DNA of 16,216 nucleotides from JAIMBK01 sp040755215 (GTDB lineage Bacteria > Bacillota > Desulfotomaculia > Desulfotomaculales > Nap2-2B): positions 1 to 16,216 of the forward strand of contig JBFMBG010000073.1 in the NCBI GenBank assembly GCA_040755215.1, in the 5' to 3' direction. The notes beneath the pieces were generated by a model that saw only the letters and a program-made list of their open reading frames with translations, was not told the origin of the DNA and searched no databases. A program made the position numbers and the translations under genes. Shown here piece after piece: positions 15,585 to 16,216 of the stretch (position 1 is its first letter; each line of letters opens with the position of its first letter).

Positions 15585-15658
15585 ATGATTGGTCTCCTTT
15601 GCCAAGCACGGAAGCAGTTATCATAAAATTAACATACGTCAAGCTGTTAGTTCAAGTT

Positions 15659-15688
15659 TTCGCTGATGGAGTAGATGCGTGATATACT
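15659..15688 (+). promoter_or_regulatory. Candidate extended -10 promoter of cobO
   Basis: TATACT (15683-15688) is preceded by TG one base upstream, giving an extended -10 element (TGATATACT). The -35 region is weak (TTCGCT at 15659-15664, spacer 18). Transcription would start near 15695, giving a leader of about 120 bases that begins with the hairpin described separately. Confidence 0.4.
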
Positions 15689-15692
15689 TAAG

Positions 15693-15737
15693 CTGCGCGG
15701 GAGAAATAGGGGTGGCAAATCCCTTCCCGGTTCGCAG
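15693..15737 (+). promoter_or_regulatory. Structured leader element ahead of cobO
   Basis: The sequence folds on paper into an interrupted hairpin: CTGCG-CGGGA (15693-15702) pairs with TCCCG-GTT-CGCAG (15725-15737) with a 3-base bulge, and inside it AGGG (15708-15711) pairs with CCCT (15721-15724) around a nine-base loop. It lies between the candidate promoter and cobO. The GGTGGCAAATCCC segment recalls part of the cobalamin riboswitch core, but the B12 box and the usual later part of that riboswitch are not seen, so I do not call one. Confidence 0.35.
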
Positions 15738-15816
15738 AAAGAGGGCAAAGGTTTGATCGACGGGCTTTCGAATTTCGTGAAATGTAAACGCTGATTGTAT
15801 TTGCGGGGGTATAAAA

Positions 15817-16216
15817 ATGAAACGGGGTTTGGTGATGGTTTTCACCGGCGACGGGAAGGGGAAGACCACAGCGGCACTCGGGCTGGCCTTAAGAGCTTGG
15901 GGCCACGGGATGCGGGTCTTGGTCGTTCAGTTTATTAAAAGCGGAGCAGTCACCACGGGAGAGCGCCTTGCAGCGGCGCGCCTGGGTGACGGCTTCGTAA
16001 TAAAAACCCTCGGCGAAGGGTTTCTCGATAAAAAAGAGATTGAACGCCACCGGGAGGCGGCGGAGCGGGCGCTTGCGGTGGCGCGGGAAGCGGTGGAAAA
16101 GGGAGAATACGACCTGGTGGTGCTGGATGAGATAACCCACGCGATCAATTATGGACTCATCAGCGAGGAGGCGGTACTGGCTCTAATTGCCGCCAAGCAG
16201 CCGCCGGTTTACCTGG
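15817..16216 (+). CDS. cobO: Cob(I)yrinic acid a,c-diamide adenosyltransferase, 5' part
   Basis: The enzyme (CobO/BtuR/CobA family) adds the adenosyl group from ATP to the cobalt of corrinoids in the synthesis or salvage of coenzyme B12. The window holds the first 133 residues; the family is usually about 170-200 long, so the 3' end is cut by the window edge. The start ATG 15817 follows GCGGGGGT at a spacing of about 6 bases. The N-terminus MKRGLVMVFTGDGKGKTTAA carries the P-loop GDGKGKTT (11-18), which binds ATP in this family. The DLVVLDEI segment with Asp104-Glu105, followed by NYGLIS, is the other family signature. It is transcribed away from the restriction operon across a 232-base gap. 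Anaerobic Clostridia use B12 in corrinoid-dependent metabolism, which fits the inferred host. Confidence 0.93.
   Translation, partial: MKRGLVMVFTGDGKGKTTAALGLALRAWGHGMRVLVVQFIKSGAVTTGERLAAARLGDGFVIKTLGEGFLDKKEIERHREAAERALAVAREAVEKGEYDLVVLDEITHAINYGLISEEAVLALIAAKQPPVYL

Noticed and set aside
15606..15640. hsdR promoter on the - strand
   Set aside because: TTGACG and TTGAAC boxes are present in the gap, but none has a convincing -10 partner at the right spacing, so no promoter was called.
15639..15869. 76-residue frame on the - strand between hsdR and cobO
   Set aside because: It overlaps the 5' end of cobO in antisense, has no ribosome binding site that I can see, and no recognised domain. 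It is also not the missing HD half of the truncated gene.

Overview
The window looks like chromosomal DNA of a moderately GC-rich, Gram-positive, spore-forming anaerobe of the Clostridia/Peptococcaceae kind (relatives of Desulfotomaculum, Pelotomaculum or Moorella). This is an inference from several things seen: the end of a GerMN/Gmad2 protein at the left edge, a secreted protein with a copper-amine-oxidase-N (stalk) domain, strong purine-rich ribosome binding sites, frequent GTG and TTG starts, and a vegetative-type TTGACA/TACAAT promoter. Species cannot be read from the window.

Left part (1-3149, + strand): cell-envelope genes. The 3' end of a GerMN/Gmad2 gene is followed by a hairpin terminator. 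Then comes a secreted TPR-like/stalk-domain protein with its own terminator, then a 430-base gap holding a striking nested inverted repeat (2003-2101). After the gap is a translationally coupled pair: a small lipoprotein and a secreted helical protein of unknown function. Middle-left (3139-5245, - strand): an OmpR-type response regulator and a membrane histidine kinase, one base apart, running convergently into the secreted pair. Middle (5417-7930, + strand): metG from a near-perfect promoter, followed by tatD.

Right part (7927-15584, - strand): a block of accessory genes lying between tatD and a cobO gene that runs off the right edge. Read in its own direction it is hsdR-hsdM-hsdS, a complete type I restriction-modification system, then a radC-family gene overlapping hsdS by four bases. 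Ninety bases later comes an AT-richer tail: the C-terminal half of an HD-phosphohydrolase-like (COG1078/YwfO-like) gene without its catalytic half, and an intact YwgA-like gene coupled to it.

Several starts were moved from the longest reading frame to codons with well-spaced ribosome binding sites: 813, 2278, 4557, 7160, 8460, 11470 and 15584. No tRNA, rRNA, CRISPR array, transposase or integrase was found. Nothing here is convincingly a new system. The points most worth a second look are the 2003-2101 inverted repeat, the radC gene built into the restriction operon, the beheaded HD gene beside its YwgA-like partner, and the structured leader of cobO.
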